From Clostridiales bacterium (GTDB lineage Bacteria; Bacillota; Clostridia; Peptostreptococcales; Anaerovoracaceae), in NCBI GenBank assembly GCA_009911365.1, contig QXXF01000007.1, forward strand, positions 1-64,000: a stretch of DNA of 64,000 nucleotides. The letters are read 5' to 3'. The notes beneath the pieces are model-generated. The model was given only the letters and a program-made list of their open reading frames with translations, had not been told where the DNA came from and did no database searches. A program made the translations under genes and the position numbers. Positions 6,160-13,756 of this stretch are shown in pieces. Position 1 is the stretch's first letter, and every line of letters starts with the position of its first letter.

Positions 6160-6188
6160 TTGGAAATATCCTAAAAATAGGGTATAAT
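6160..6188 (+). promoter_or_regulatory. Rightward prophage promoter with internal 18-bp operator
   Basis: TTGGAA, 17-bp spacer, TATAAT. The spacer carries TATCCTAAAAATAGGGTA (6167-6184), one mismatch from the palindrome in the leftward promoter and in the same position relative to -35 and -10. It drives the gene at 6242 and probably hicAB. Confidence 0.82.
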
Positions 6189-6189
6189 A

Positions 6190-6217
6190 AGAAGTGTCAA
6201 GAGGGCAAGAACTTGAC
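6190..6217 (+). repeat. 28-bp leader hairpin repeat, copy 1
   Basis: A 28-bp block identical to 6424-6451. Inside it GTCAAG (6196-6201) pairs with CTTGAC (6212-6217) around the loop AGGGCAAGAA. Being 7-8 bp past the TATAAT, it would form a hairpin at the extreme 5' end of the transcript, with AAAGGAG and the ATG at 6242 following. Confidence 0.85.
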
Positions 6218-6241
6218 CGATGGACGAAAGGAGAAATAGAC

Positions 6242-6385
6242 ATGGAGGGAATGGCAATGGACAAGAAAGAGATTAAAGAAGTAATTGAATGGTGTGACGA
6301 AAAAGGGCATAGCGAACATGAAATCTTAGAACTGATAAGGCGAATTGTAGACGCAAAGCCGAGAGAAGAGGACAAAGACAATTAA
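6242..6385 (+). CDS. Small phage protein, 47 aa, unknown
   Basis: Start after AAAGGAG at 8 bp (MEGMAMDKKEIKEVIEWCDE); an upstream in-frame ATG falls in the leader hairpin. The product is a helical, charged peptide with an EHEILELIRRIVDA amphipathic helix. It is first in the rightward unit, so possibly a small regulator or a partner of the switch. Confidence 0.6.
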   Translation: MEGMAMDKKEIKEVIEWCDEKGHSEHEILELIRRIVDAKPREEDKDN

Positions 6386-6392
6386 TGAAAAG

Positions 6393-6414
6393 AGAGCGGG
6401 CTTGCCACCGCTCT
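6393..6414 (+). terminator. Hairpin after 6242-6385 gene (attenuator-like)
   Basis: AGAGCGG and CCGCTCT form a stem around GCTTGCCA; the same 22 bases recur at 6952-6973, where they are followed by six T. Here only TTGAA follows, so termination should be weak and hicAB may receive read-through. Confidence 0.5.
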
Positions 6415-6423
6415 TGAACCTGT

Positions 6424-6451
6424 AGAAGTGTCAAGAGGGCAAGAACTTGAC
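6424..6451 (+). repeat. 28-bp leader hairpin repeat, copy 2
   Basis: Exact copy of 6190-6217, again followed by an AAAGGAGG sequence, but 35 bp before the hicA start and without a convincing promoter directly upstream. It looks like a duplicated leader module. Confidence 0.85.
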
Positions 6452-6485
6452 GGACGTTAAAGGAGGGTGAAGAAAGAGGTGTGAA

Positions 6486-6734
6486 ATGCCGACAAATGAA
6501 AAGATTTTTCAGAACATAATGAGCGGTTCGAAAGATAACAACATAAAATTCAGGGAATTGCAAAAAATATTAGACGCATTAGGCTTTCAACATCGAGTGA
6601 AAGGCGATCACTTCATTTACCGTAGCAAAGCCATAGAAGAGATCATAAACATCCAGCCGGATGGAAACAAAGCGAAGCCCTACCAGGTGAAACAAGTCAG
6701 GGATTTGCTCTCAAAACATAAAATGGAGGTGTGA
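6486..6734 (+). CDS. hicA: HicA-type toxin (mRNA interferase)
   Basis: 82 residues. The core KFRELQKILDALGFQHRVKGDHFIYRSK contains the double-stranded-RNA-binding-like fold and the catalytic His of HicA toxins (GDHFIY), followed by the QPDGNKAKPYQVKQVRDLL ending. HicA cleaves mRNA independently of translation when not bound by HicB. Start after AGAGGTGTGAA. The downstream gene is the matching HicB. In prophages such pairs stabilise the element or exclude other phages; which applies here is unknown. Confidence 0.9.
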   Translation: MPTNEKIFQNIMSGSKDNNIKFRELQKILDALGFQHRVKGDHFIYRSKAIEEIINIQPDGNKAKPYQVKQVRDLLSKHKMEV

Positions 6735-6738
6735 GAAA

Positions 6739-6948
6739 GTGTATAAGTATGAACGTATCATGTACTGGTCAGAGGATGACAAGAGTTGGTTGATTGAGGT
6801 TCCAGAACTTCCGGGATGCATGGCGGACGGCAAAACGCCAATGGAAGCATTGGAAAATGCGGAAATCATCATTGATGAATGGATAGAAACGGCTAAAGGA
6901 ATGGGCAGAAAGATACCGGAACCAAAAGGCCGGTTGATGTACGCGTGA
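6739..6948 (+). CDS. hicB: HicB-type antitoxin
   Basis: 69 residues from a GTG start 5 bp after hicA, with GGAGGTGTGAGAAA before it. The pattern YWSEDDKSWLIEVPELPGCMADGKT, then EALENAEIIIDEWIETA, is the HicB partial-RNase-H fold. It is short and lacks the C-terminal DNA-binding domain of longer HicB proteins, so it may neutralise HicA without acting as a dedicated repressor. Confidence 0.92.
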   Translation: MYKYERIMYWSEDDKSWLIEVPELPGCMADGKTPMEALENAEIIIDEWIETAKGMGRKIPEPKGRLMYA

Positions 6949-6951
6949 GAA

Positions 6952-6978
6952 AGAGCGGGCTTGCCACCGCTCTTTTTT
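6952..6978 (+). terminator. Terminator after hicAB
   Basis: Stem AGAGCGG/CCGCTCT with loop GCTTGCCA followed by TTTTTT (6973-6978). Same 22-bp hairpin as at 6393-6414, here with a full U-tract. Confidence 0.9.
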
Positions 6979-7031
6979 CATGAAAAAAATCACGCGCGAG
7001 CGCAAGTTGACACATTATCACGGCTTTTCCA

Positions 7032-7040
7032 TGATATAAT
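7032..7040 (+). promoter_or_regulatory. Late promoter candidate, extended -10
   Basis: TGATATAAT (TGn plus perfect TATAAT). TTGACA at 7007-7012 is 22 bp upstream, too far for a normal sigma-A spacer, so the promoter may need an activator or rely on the extended -10. It is followed by a long leader and then terS. Confidence 0.65.
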
Positions 7041-7049
7041 GATAAAGTG

Positions 7050-7210
7050 AAAAGAGTGGGGGGAGCCAGCCCCGCTCTTTTCGGAACGATTTTCTTCTTT
7101 CGCCGCCCTTTGGGAGAGGGGCGGAAATTGAAAGTTCCTCCTTTTTGTTTTTGCAATATAAAGTCAATCTGTCAGACACGCGAGAGAGCCGCCCTAGTGG
7201 GCGGTTTTTT
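7050..7210 (+). promoter_or_regulatory. Late-operon leader with terminator and possible antiterminator
   Basis: Noncoding leader. Hairpin 1 is AAAAGAGTGGGG paired with CCCCGCTCTTTT (7050-7081). Then come four arms: CCGCCC (7103-7108), GGGCGG (7119-7124), CCGCCC (7189-7194), GGGCGG (7199-7204) and six T (7205-7210). Pairing arm 3 with arm 4 makes an intrinsic terminator; pairing arm 2 with arm 3 would destroy it. This is the logic of an attenuator or of a phage late leader under antitermination control. Confidence 0.65.
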
Positions 7211-7235
7211 CGTGGGGCCAGAAGGGAGCCGGGAA

Positions 7236-8069
7236 GTGACCAAAGCTTTAAAAACCTACGAAAAAGCGTATAAGGATTACAAGCGGGGCATGTCCTACAA
7301 AGAGATAGCGGCTAAGCACGGCGTCAGTTATGACACGGTGAAGAGCTGGAAGCGCAGGCACTGGAACCGGATGGCCGAGGAAGAGAAGGCGGAACAGGAA
7401 AGAAAGGACGCGGAAGCCGCGCACTACGACGCGCACCACCTAAACGGCGAGCGGGCCGCCGAACTGATAGACGCGGCGGCAAAGAAGGCCGAGGACGGAA
7501 GAGGCAAGAACTCCACGCGGGACAGCGAAAACATGAAGGCTTTACGGGAACTGGTGGAAGTCAAACGGTCGGGAGCGCCGCCAGCCTTCAAGGCCACGGA
7601 CACCGGCAGGATGATACAGCGTATAGGCGAGTATTTCCAAAGCCAGCAGGAAAACGGCAAGCCCTGCACCAGAGCGGGAATCATCCTGGCCCTTGGCGTG
7701 AACAAAGACACGTACTACAGATACCTTAGTGGAGAGATGGACTATCTCATGGAAGAGCATCTATTGGTCAATCGCATAGACATCGAGACAGCCGACAGAA
7801 TCCAGCTGCCAGACGGGCAAGAAATACCGGTTGATTGCGCGAAAAATCCGCTTATTCCGTTTTCAGAGATTTTGCAAAAAGCGGTCCTAAGGCTGGAAGA
7901 ACAGGCGGAGGAACGGCTTTACAGCAAGGCCAGGCCCGGGGACATCTTCACGCTCAAGCAGTACGGATGGACGGATGAGCGCAGTCCTGGCACGGTCAAT
8001 AACACGCTGGTAATAGCCTCTGCGGAAGAGTCTGACAGAGCCTTGCGGATGCTGTACGGTGACAAGTGA
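7236..8069 (+). CDS. terS: Terminase small subunit
   Basis: 277 residues from a GTG with GGGAGCCGGGAA upstream; longer starts run through the leader hairpins. Residues 1-40 hold a helix-turn-helix ([31 protein letters not shown]), as in PBSX-type small terminases that recognise the packaging site. The central part is charged and helical, and the C-terminal part has a second HTH-like region ([20 protein letters not shown]). It lies upstream of the large subunit, separated by an unusual 0.5-kb noncoding gap. Confidence 0.8.
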   Translation: MTKALKTYEKAYKDYKRGMSYKEIAAKHGVSYDTVKSWKRRHWNRMAEEEKAEQERKDAEAAHYDAHHLNGERAAELIDAAAKKAEDGRGKNSTRDSENMKALRELVEVKRSGAPPAFKATDTGRMIQRIGEYFQSQQENGKPCTRAGIILALGVNKDTYYRYLSGEMDYLMEEHLLVNRIDIETADRIQLPDGQEIPVDCAKNPLIPFSEILQKAVLRLEEQAEERLYSKARPGDIFTLKQYGWTDERSPGTVNNTLVIASAEESDRALRMLYGDK

Positions 8070-8583
8070 CTGTTCCCTAAATCATGTTTTTCGGAATAGT
8101 TGAGCCAAAGCCAGTGATTCCAATGGTTCCGGCGTTTCATTGATTCGACTGACGCATAGCATTCAGCATAACTATTTACAAAAACGCATAATATTCGTGA
8201 TCTGGCAGGAAAAAGCCGGGGATATTACAGACACGCAGGAATAACCATACAAAACTAAGCTTGCGCGCAGTGAAACGTAGTGCGAGCCCACGGGGGCGCG
8301 GGGGTGCTATACCCCCGTGTACGACCAGCCACCTCCCACCCCACCCGCGCACAAGCGGATAGGAGAGAAGAGAGAGAATTGGTGGATGGATTGGATAAGC
8401 GGATGATTCCTATTCCATTTCAACGGGAACGGGGAGCGGGCGGGGATCCAGGCCCCATATCAGGGGGGAGGGTGGTATATATATTTGTGTGTATGTCGGG
8501 CACCGCACGCATGGCCAACCCCCAAAAGAGGCCCCCCTTAAAATCCAAGGGTGGTCAGAGCGTATATTTTTCAGGAGGTGTTT
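8070..8583 (+). other. 514-bp noncoding gap between terminase genes; candidate packaging site
   Basis: No credible gene on either strand. It holds a GC hairpin (CACGGGGG paired with CCCCCGTG, about 8289-8319), a C-rich/purine-rich switch (8320-8375), and a G-quadruplex-type motif at 8425-8445 (runs of 3, 4, 3 and 4 G separated by 3, 2 and 1 bases), then further G runs near 8463-8474. Position between terS and terL, strong strand bias and odd composition suggest a pac/cos region or a structured RNA. Confidence 0.5.
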
Positions 8584-8718
8584 ATGGAAACTTTGAAAGA
8601 TTGGACAAAGGTCATCGTGGAAACGGAGGACGGGAAGCGGCTAGCCACCGTCACGGCGAGAGAAATTCTGGCCGAGGACGGGATCGTGGTGAGACTGACC
8701 CCGAATTATGAGAAATAA
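8584..8718 (+). CDS. Small protein before terL, 44 aa
   Basis: AGGAGGTGTTT precedes the ATG; METLKDWTKVIVETEDGKRL and so on to LTPNYEK. Predicted small beta-rich protein. It overlaps terL by 11 bp, implying translational coupling. No family recognised. Confidence 0.6.
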   Translation: METLKDWTKVIVETEDGKRLATVTAREILAEDGIVVRLTPNYEK

Positions 8719-10204
8719 ACCAAGACCGCAAGACGTTTACCTCAAAAAAGTGCAAACCGACTACAAAGCGTATTGTTTCCACGTCCACAACCACGGGCTG
8801 GAAACGCCGGCGTGGATTCCGAGCGGGTTCCACGTTTTTTTGTGCGACGCTTTGCAGGAATTCGTGGAACGGGAGACGGACAAAGCTTTTGAAATCCTGA
8901 TTCTGAACACGCCGCCGCAGCACGGCAAGTCCACCACGGTCACGGAAACCTTCCCGGCCTTTTACCTGGGGAGGAACCCGACCAAGAAGGCGATTTTGAT
9001 CAGCTACGGGGACGACCTGGCGGAGCGGTTCGGGAAACGCAACCTGGAAAAGATCAGGACTTACGGGGAACTGTTCGGGATTTCGCTCAACAAACGGAAG
9101 TCCACCAGCCGGGAATTCGAACTGTCCAACGAAAAGGGCAGGATGATTTCCAAGGGGCTGGGATCCGGGATCACCGGGCATTCCGGGGACTTGATCCTGA
9201 TGGACGACCCCATCAAGAACCGTTTGGAGGCGGATTCGGAGACCTTCCGCAACAGAATTTGGGAAGAATTCGAGGACACGGTGAAGTCCAGGACTTCGGC
9301 GGGGGCCAAGATCGTGCTGATCATGACCAGGTGGCACGAGGACGACCTGGCGGGCCGGATTCAGAGGGAATACCCGGACAGGACGACGGTGCTTAACCTG
9401 CCCTGCGAAGCGGAAGAAAACGACCTTTTGGGAAGAAAAGAGGGGGAAGCCCTCTGCCCGGAGATCGGGAAAGGGAACGAATGGCTGAAAGACTTCAAGA
9501 CCACCTTCACCACGGAGCAGGGAGTCAGAAGCTGGAACGCTCTGTATCAGGGGCGGCCCACTTCGGCGGAAGGGAACCTCATCAAGCGGGAATGGTGGCG
9601 GCATTACGACTATCGGGACTACGCGGAGGGAAGGCTGATCTTCGACGTCATGATCTTGAGCGTGGACGCGACCTTCAAGGACCAGGAACATAACGACTAT
9701 GTGGCGATTGAAGCCTGGGGAAAGAAGGGGGCCGACATGTACCTGGTGGACTTGCTGAATTCCCACTTGAGCTTCACCGACACCATAAGGGCCATCGTGG
9801 GAATGAGGGCCATGCATCCGCGGGTGGGGGCCGTTCTCATCGAGGACAAGGCCAACGGTTCCGCGATCGTCCAGATCCTGCGGTCCAAGATACCAGGGGT
9901 GATCGCCGTGCTGCCCGATGGAGGAAAAGAAGCCAGGGTGAACGCCGTGTCCCCCGCCATCGAGGCGGGAAACGCGTACCTGCCGAGAGACAGGGCGTTC
10001 ACGGGAGAATTCATCGACCAATGCGCCAGCTTTCCAAACGGGAAGCACGACGACATGGTGGACGCCATGAGCCAGGCCCTGGCGAGGCTCATTTTCACCA
10101 ACGTGAGCGGCGAAATCCCGCCGAAACCGAAAGGAGACTGGGATTTCGCCATGGAACCGAAACGGTCCGGGACCGGGAAAGGAGATTTGATTCATGTCAT
10201 ATAG
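8708..10204 (+). CDS. terL: Terminase large subunit
   Basis: 498 residues, normal length. The ATPase part has a Walker A-type loop PPQHGKST (residues 69-76) and Walker B LILMDD (161-166). The nuclease part has the RNase H-like acidic residues ILSVDATF (D319), LIEDKANG (E378, D379) and HDDMVDA (about 453-459). The motor cuts concatemers and drives DNA into the prohead at the portal. Family is the gp17/Terminase_6-like group. Start overlaps the small upstream gene. Confidence 0.95.
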   Translation: MRNKPRPQDVYLKKVQTDYKAYCFHVHNHGLETPAWIPSGFHVFLCDALQEFVERETDKAFEILILNTPPQHGKSTTVTETFPAFYLGRNPTKKAILISYGDDLAERFGKRNLEKIRTYGELFGISLNKRKSTSREFELSNEKGRMISKGLGSGITGHSGDLILMDDPIKNRLEADSETFRNRIWEEFEDTVKSRTSAGAKIVLIMTRWHEDDLAGRIQREYPDRTTVLNLPCEAEENDLLGRKEGEALCPEIGKGNEWLKDFKTTFTTEQGVRSWNALYQGRPTSAEGNLIKREWWRHYDYRDYAEGRLIFDVMILSVDATFKDQEHNDYVAIEAWGKKGADMYLVDLLNSHLSFTDTIRAIVGMRAMHPRVGAVLIEDKANGSAIVQILRSKIPGVIAVLPDGGKEARVNAVSPAIEAGNAYLPRDRAFTGEFIDQCASFPNGKHDDMVDAMSQALARLIFTNVSGEIPPKPKGDWDFAMEPKRSGTGKGDLIHVI

Positions 10205-10436
10205 CGTTTCACTAGCGATTTTGCTCGCGTTCAGCATCGTTCTCTTATGTTTTCTATCGTTCCGCTGGGGAGTCAGGTTCGGGAAGGACCCGGAAGCGGC
10301 GGCGGAGCGGCCCGTGAAGCCCGATTTTCCGCACAAAAAGCGGAGGGAAGACCCGGAACTGGACAAAACGCGCCAAATTTTAGCGAACGTTGAAAACTAC
10401 ACCGGAGACGGGAGCAATCAGAGGAAAGTGGAATGA
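10194..10436 (+). CDS. Single-pass membrane protein, 80 aa
   Basis: Residues 1-25 are a hydrophobic helix (SLAILLAFSIVLLCFLSF), then a basic stretch and a polar tail. It overlaps terL and shares an ATGA overlap with the portal gene. Membrane proteins between terL and portal are uncommon; a role in head assembly at the membrane or in lysis timing is speculative. Confidence 0.65.
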   Translation: MSYSVSLAILLAFSIVLLCFLSFRWGVRFGKDPEAAAERPVKPDFPHKKRREDPELDKTRQILANVENYTGDGSNQRKVE

Positions 10437-12040
10437 TAAACAACGAAATTTGGAGAAAACACGAGCGCTGCGAGGATTACATACTTCGGAAAAACCTGGT
10501 GGCGAACACCAATAAACACTGGAATTTCTACCTGGGCAAGCAGTGGGAAGGCCTGGAATCCGGCGGGGAAGAGCTTCCCGCAATGAATTTCGTGAAACCC
10601 ATCGTCAAGCACAAGGTGTCCACGGTCTGCCAGAACAACGCTGCGGTCGTCTACTCCGACGCCATGGGGAACGAAGAACTCGCGGAAGTCCACAAGACCT
10701 TGAGCCAAATCTTTTCCGCCTGCTGGGAAAAGGCGGAAATGGACGCGAACGTGTGGAACATCGTGAAGAACGGGGCCATCGCCGGGGATTCCTACGCTTT
10801 TTTCGGCACCGCGGACGTGCGGGACATGCAGATTTTGTCCAACACGAGCGTGCTGCTCGCGGACGAACAAAACCCGAACATCCAGGAGCAGCCGTACGTC
10901 ATCATAAGGGAGCGGCTGCCGGTGAGCGACGTCAAGGAAATCGCGAGACAAAACGGGATACCGGAAGACGAAATCGAAACCATCAAGCCGGACGAAGACA
11001 CGGATCATTTGATCCACAACCGGGACGACGTGGAGCACAAAGGAGACGACGGGAAAACCACTTCCTTGCTGTACATGGAAAAGATCGACGGCGTCGTCCA
11101 CTTCGCGAAATGCGTGAAAACTTGCGTTTACCAGCCCATGACGCCGATCCGAAGCGAACTGGGCGGCCAAGCGGCGAGAGGGATGACCTTGTATCCCATC
11201 GTCAACTTCGTTTGGGAAGACGCGCCGAACAGCGCCAGGGGCAAAGGGGAAGTGGCGGAACTGATCCCGAATCAGATCGAGGTCAACAAGAGCCTGGCCC
11301 GCATCAGCATGAGCGTGAAAACGTCGGCCTTCCCGAGGCTGGCTTACGCCAGGGAGTCGGTGCTGAACCCGGACGACCTGGACAAGGTGGGCGCGGCCAT
11401 AGAAGTCACGGGCAACAACGCCCAATCCGTCAACCAGATGATCTCTTACCTGTCGCCCATGGCCATGTCCTCGGACGCGAGGGTGTTCGTCAACGACCTG
11501 ATGACCAACACCCGGGAACTGTCCGGCGCTTCGGACACGGCCCTGGGAAACATCGACGACCCGACCAGGGTGGCGGCTTCGGCGGTGATCGCCATCAACG
11601 ACCAGTCCACCAGGAGCATGAACGAGCAGGTGGCCAAGGTCAAGAAGCTGACCGAGGATTTCGCCAGGCTGTGGCCGGAAATCTGGTTCACCTACAACCC
11701 GGCGGGCATGACGGTGACCAGGGAGATCGACGGGGCCACGGTTCCCCTGACCATCGCCAAGGAAGACATGGAGCGGCTCGCGCCCGACATCAGGGTGGAC
11801 GTGAGCCAGGACAACCCGTGGAGCAAAAACGCCGAGCAGCAGGCGGCGGACAGCCTTCTGGACAAACAGCTGATCTCGTTCGAAGAATACGTGGAACTGA
11901 TACCGGACAGCGGGCCGGTTCCGAAATCGAAGCTGAAAAAAATATTGGAAGCCAGGGCCGCGGCGGAGCGGCTGGCCCAAGAACGAGCGCCTTCGACGGA
12001 AGGAGGTGAGCCGAATGAAATGCCGGACGTGCGGCAGTGA
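10433..12040 (+). CDS. Portal protein
   Basis: 535 residues. Pattern typical of podovirus/P22-like portals: ELPAMNFVKPIVKHKVSTVCQ near residue 50, GKGEVAELIPNQIEVNKSLARI about 270, and a helical C-terminal crown region rich in Ala/Glu. Portal dodecamers form the DNA channel at one capsid vertex. It sits between terL and scaffold/coat as expected. The fold assignment rests on context plus these motifs. Confidence 0.85.
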   Translation: MINNEIWRKHERCEDYILRKNLVANTNKHWNFYLGKQWEGLESGGEELPAMNFVKPIVKHKVSTVCQNNAAVVYSDAMGNEELAEVHKTLSQIFSACWEKAEMDANVWNIVKNGAIAGDSYAFFGTADVRDMQILSNTSVLLADEQNPNIQEQPYVIIRERLPVSDVKEIARQNGIPEDEIETIKPDEDTDHLIHNRDDVEHKGDDGKTTSLLYMEKIDGVVHFAKCVKTCVYQPMTPIRSELGGQAARGMTLYPIVNFVWEDAPNSARGKGEVAELIPNQIEVNKSLARISMSVKTSAFPRLAYARESVLNPDDLDKVGAAIEVTGNNAQSVNQMISYLSPMAMSSDARVFVNDLMTNTRELSGASDTALGNIDDPTRVAASAVIAINDQSTRSMNEQVAKVKKLTEDFARLWPEIWFTYNPAGMTVTREIDGATVPLTIAKEDMERLAPDIRVDVSQDNPWSKNAEQQAADSLLDKQLISFEEYVELIPDSGPVPKSKLKKILEARAAAERLAQERAPSTEGGEPNEMPDVRQ

Positions 12041-12182
12041 GCTGCTGCTGGACCACGTCGTCGAAAAGGGCGACGCGAAGGAATATTACTACGCCTGCGT
12101 GAACCCGAGGTGCGGCGAGAGGGGAAAAGCCTTCAAGCCGACCGGGGAAACGCGGGAATCGACCATCAAAACCAAAGATTAG
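12015..12182 (+). CDS. Zinc-ribbon protein, 55 aa
   Basis: MKCRTCGSELLLDHVV, then YYYACVNPRCGERGKAFKP: two Cys pairs (CRTC and CVNPRC) form a zinc ribbon. It starts within the end of the portal gene after GGAGGTGAGCCG. Comparable small ribbons sit beside portal or scaffold genes in many phages; function unknown. Confidence 0.7.
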   Translation: MKCRTCGSELLLDHVVEKGDAKEYYYACVNPRCGERGKAFKPTGETRESTIKTKD

Positions 12183-12194
12183 AAAGGAGACGAC

Positions 12195-12899
12195 ATGGAC
12201 GAAACGATGGACCAGGCCGTGGAAACGACCGAAGAACTCGAAACCGAAGACGTCGGCCAAGAAGGGCCGGAAGGGGCGGAAGGCCAAGAGCCGGAAACTC
12301 CGGAAATCGTCGAGGAACAGGAAGAGGAAGGCGAGGACCCGGTCCTGGAAGAACTGCGGGAGGCCAAAGAAGAGGCCGAGCGGAGGGCCGCCGAAGCCGA
12401 GGAACGGTTGAAACGACAAGAGGCCTTGCTGGGCAGGGCTTCGGATTCCGAGGACCCGGCCCTGGACGTGGCGGCGGAAATGCTGGGAATCGAGCCTTCC
12501 GAACTGGAAGCCGCCGTGAACCAAGAGCTGGAAGCCGAACGGGCCGCCAAGGAGCGGGAAAGCCTGGAGGAAGAACTGGAAAGCCTGAAAGTGGAGAAAG
12601 AAATGGAAAAGGACCTGATCGAGGTCCGAAAGATCGACCCGGACGTGAACAGCCTGGTGGAACTGGGGGAAACGTTCTTCAAGTGCGTGGCCGCCGGAAT
12701 GAACGCCACTGAGGCCTACCACGCTTCCAGGGCGGTGGAAGAAAAGACCACGCCCACCCCGCCTGCCGAGATCGGCAAGGTGAACCAATCCAGCGTGGAA
12801 AAGGACTTCTACACCAAAGAAGAGGTGGAAGCCATGACCGCCGAAGAGGTGGAAAAGAACTTACCGAAGATAGAGATTTCCATGAGAAAGTGGAAATAG
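12195..12899 (+). CDS. Capsid scaffolding protein
   Basis: 234 residues, extremely Glu-rich N terminus (GPEGAEGQEPETPEIVEEQE) and a long coiled coil (about 50-140), ending in a short basic helix (KIEISMRKWK) of the kind that binds coat subunits. Position directly ahead of the coat gene and composition are diagnostic; primary sequence similarity among scaffolds is low. Confidence 0.85.
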   Translation: MDETMDQAVETTEELETEDVGQEGPEGAEGQEPETPEIVEEQEEEGEDPVLEELREAKEEAERRAAEAEERLKRQEALLGRASDSEDPALDVAAEMLGIEPSELEAAVNQELEAERAAKERESLEEELESLKVEKEMEKDLIEVRKIDPDVNSLVELGETFFKCVAAGMNATEAYHASRAVEEKTTPTPPAEIGKVNQSSVEKDFYTKEEVEAMTAEEVEKNLPKIEISMRKWK

Positions 12900-12912
12900 G
12901 AAAGGAGCAGAA

Positions 12913-13743
12913 ATGAGCATTAGAAATTTCGTGCCTCTGGTGTGGGCCAAGCAGTTCGAATCGGAGCTCGACCGGAACCTTGTTTTTAAGGAAGACTGCA
13001 ACACCGAACACGAGGGGAAAGTGAAAAACGCGGGGGATTCCATCAAAATTTTGACCCCGGGCAAACCGAGCACCAGGACCTTCCATGACGGGAAGCTGCA
13101 CACTCTGGACGAACCGGAGAAAATCAGCGGCACGTCCGTCACCATGCCGCTCAACGAAGTGACGGACTACCACTTCGCCGTGGACGATCTGGACAAACGG
13201 CAGGCGGAAGGATCCGTGAAGGACGTGTACATGTCGGAATCGGCCAAGGTGGTGGCCAACGTGATGGACCAGTACCTGGCCAAGTTCGCGGTGGACAAAA
13301 ACATCGTCCAGGAAAAGCCGGAGACCGCCACCACGGCGGACACGATCCTGGATTTGATCAACAAATGCGTCACCAAGCTTTATGAAAACGACGTGCCGCT
13401 GGACACGGAGCTGATCCTCACCGGCACGCCGAAATTCATCGAAGTGCTGCGCAAGGCCTACGAAAAGCTGGACACGGACAACAGCGAAATGCTGAAAAAC
13501 GGCAGGGTGGGACGGTACCACAACGTGACGATCAAAATGTCCAACAACGTTTACAAGGACGCCACCCACGAGTACGCCATGCTGCGGACCAAGCGTTCCC
13601 TGGCTTTCGTGAACCAGGTGACGCATTCGGAGGCCTACAGGCCGGAAAAAACCTTTGAGGACGCTGTCAAGGGCGTCGTGGTCTACGGCGGCAAGTTCGT
13701 CAGACCGAAAGAAACCGTCACTTTGGCTTTGAAATACGCTTAG
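12913..13743 (+). CDS. Major capsid protein
   Basis: 276 residues, AAAGGAGCAGAA before the ATG. The sequence starts SIRNFVPLVWAKQFESELDR and continues with GDSIKILTPGKPSTRTF and LNEVTDYHFAVDDLDKRQ, a pattern of P22-like coat proteins with the HK97 fold. It is followed by a small decoration-type protein. Codon use suggests high expression. Confidence 0.88.
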   Translation: MSIRNFVPLVWAKQFESELDRNLVFKEDCNTEHEGKVKNAGDSIKILTPGKPSTRTFHDGKLHTLDEPEKISGTSVTMPLNEVTDYHFAVDDLDKRQAEGSVKDVYMSESAKVVANVMDQYLAKFAVDKNIVQEKPETATTADTILDLINKCVTKLYENDVPLDTELILTGTPKFIEVLRKAYEKLDTDNSEMLKNGRVGRYHNVTIKMSNNVYKDATHEYAMLRTKRSLAFVNQVTHSEAYRPEKTFEDAVKGVVVYGGKFVRPKETVTLALKYA

Positions 13744-13756
13744 GAGGTGAAACGAC

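Noticed and set aside
6190-6451. CRISPR array
   Set aside because: Only two repeats, 206 bp apart, each in a leader/RBS context; no cas genes.
8280-8711. 143-codon frame in the terS-terL gap
   Set aside because: No start site, Gly/Arg-rich translation, runs across a GC hairpin and out of frame with the 44-aa gene.
8651-10366. 571-codon open frame on the minus strand opposite terL
   Set aside because: Shadow of the GC-rich, codon-biased terL gene; no start site, low-complexity His/Val/Pro composition, and terL has clear motifs.
10418-11980. Long minus-strand frame opposite the portal gene, and a 488-codon + strand frame over the same gene
   Set aside because: Arg/Gly/His-rich translations typical of wrong-frame reading of a GC-rich gene; no ribosome-binding site.
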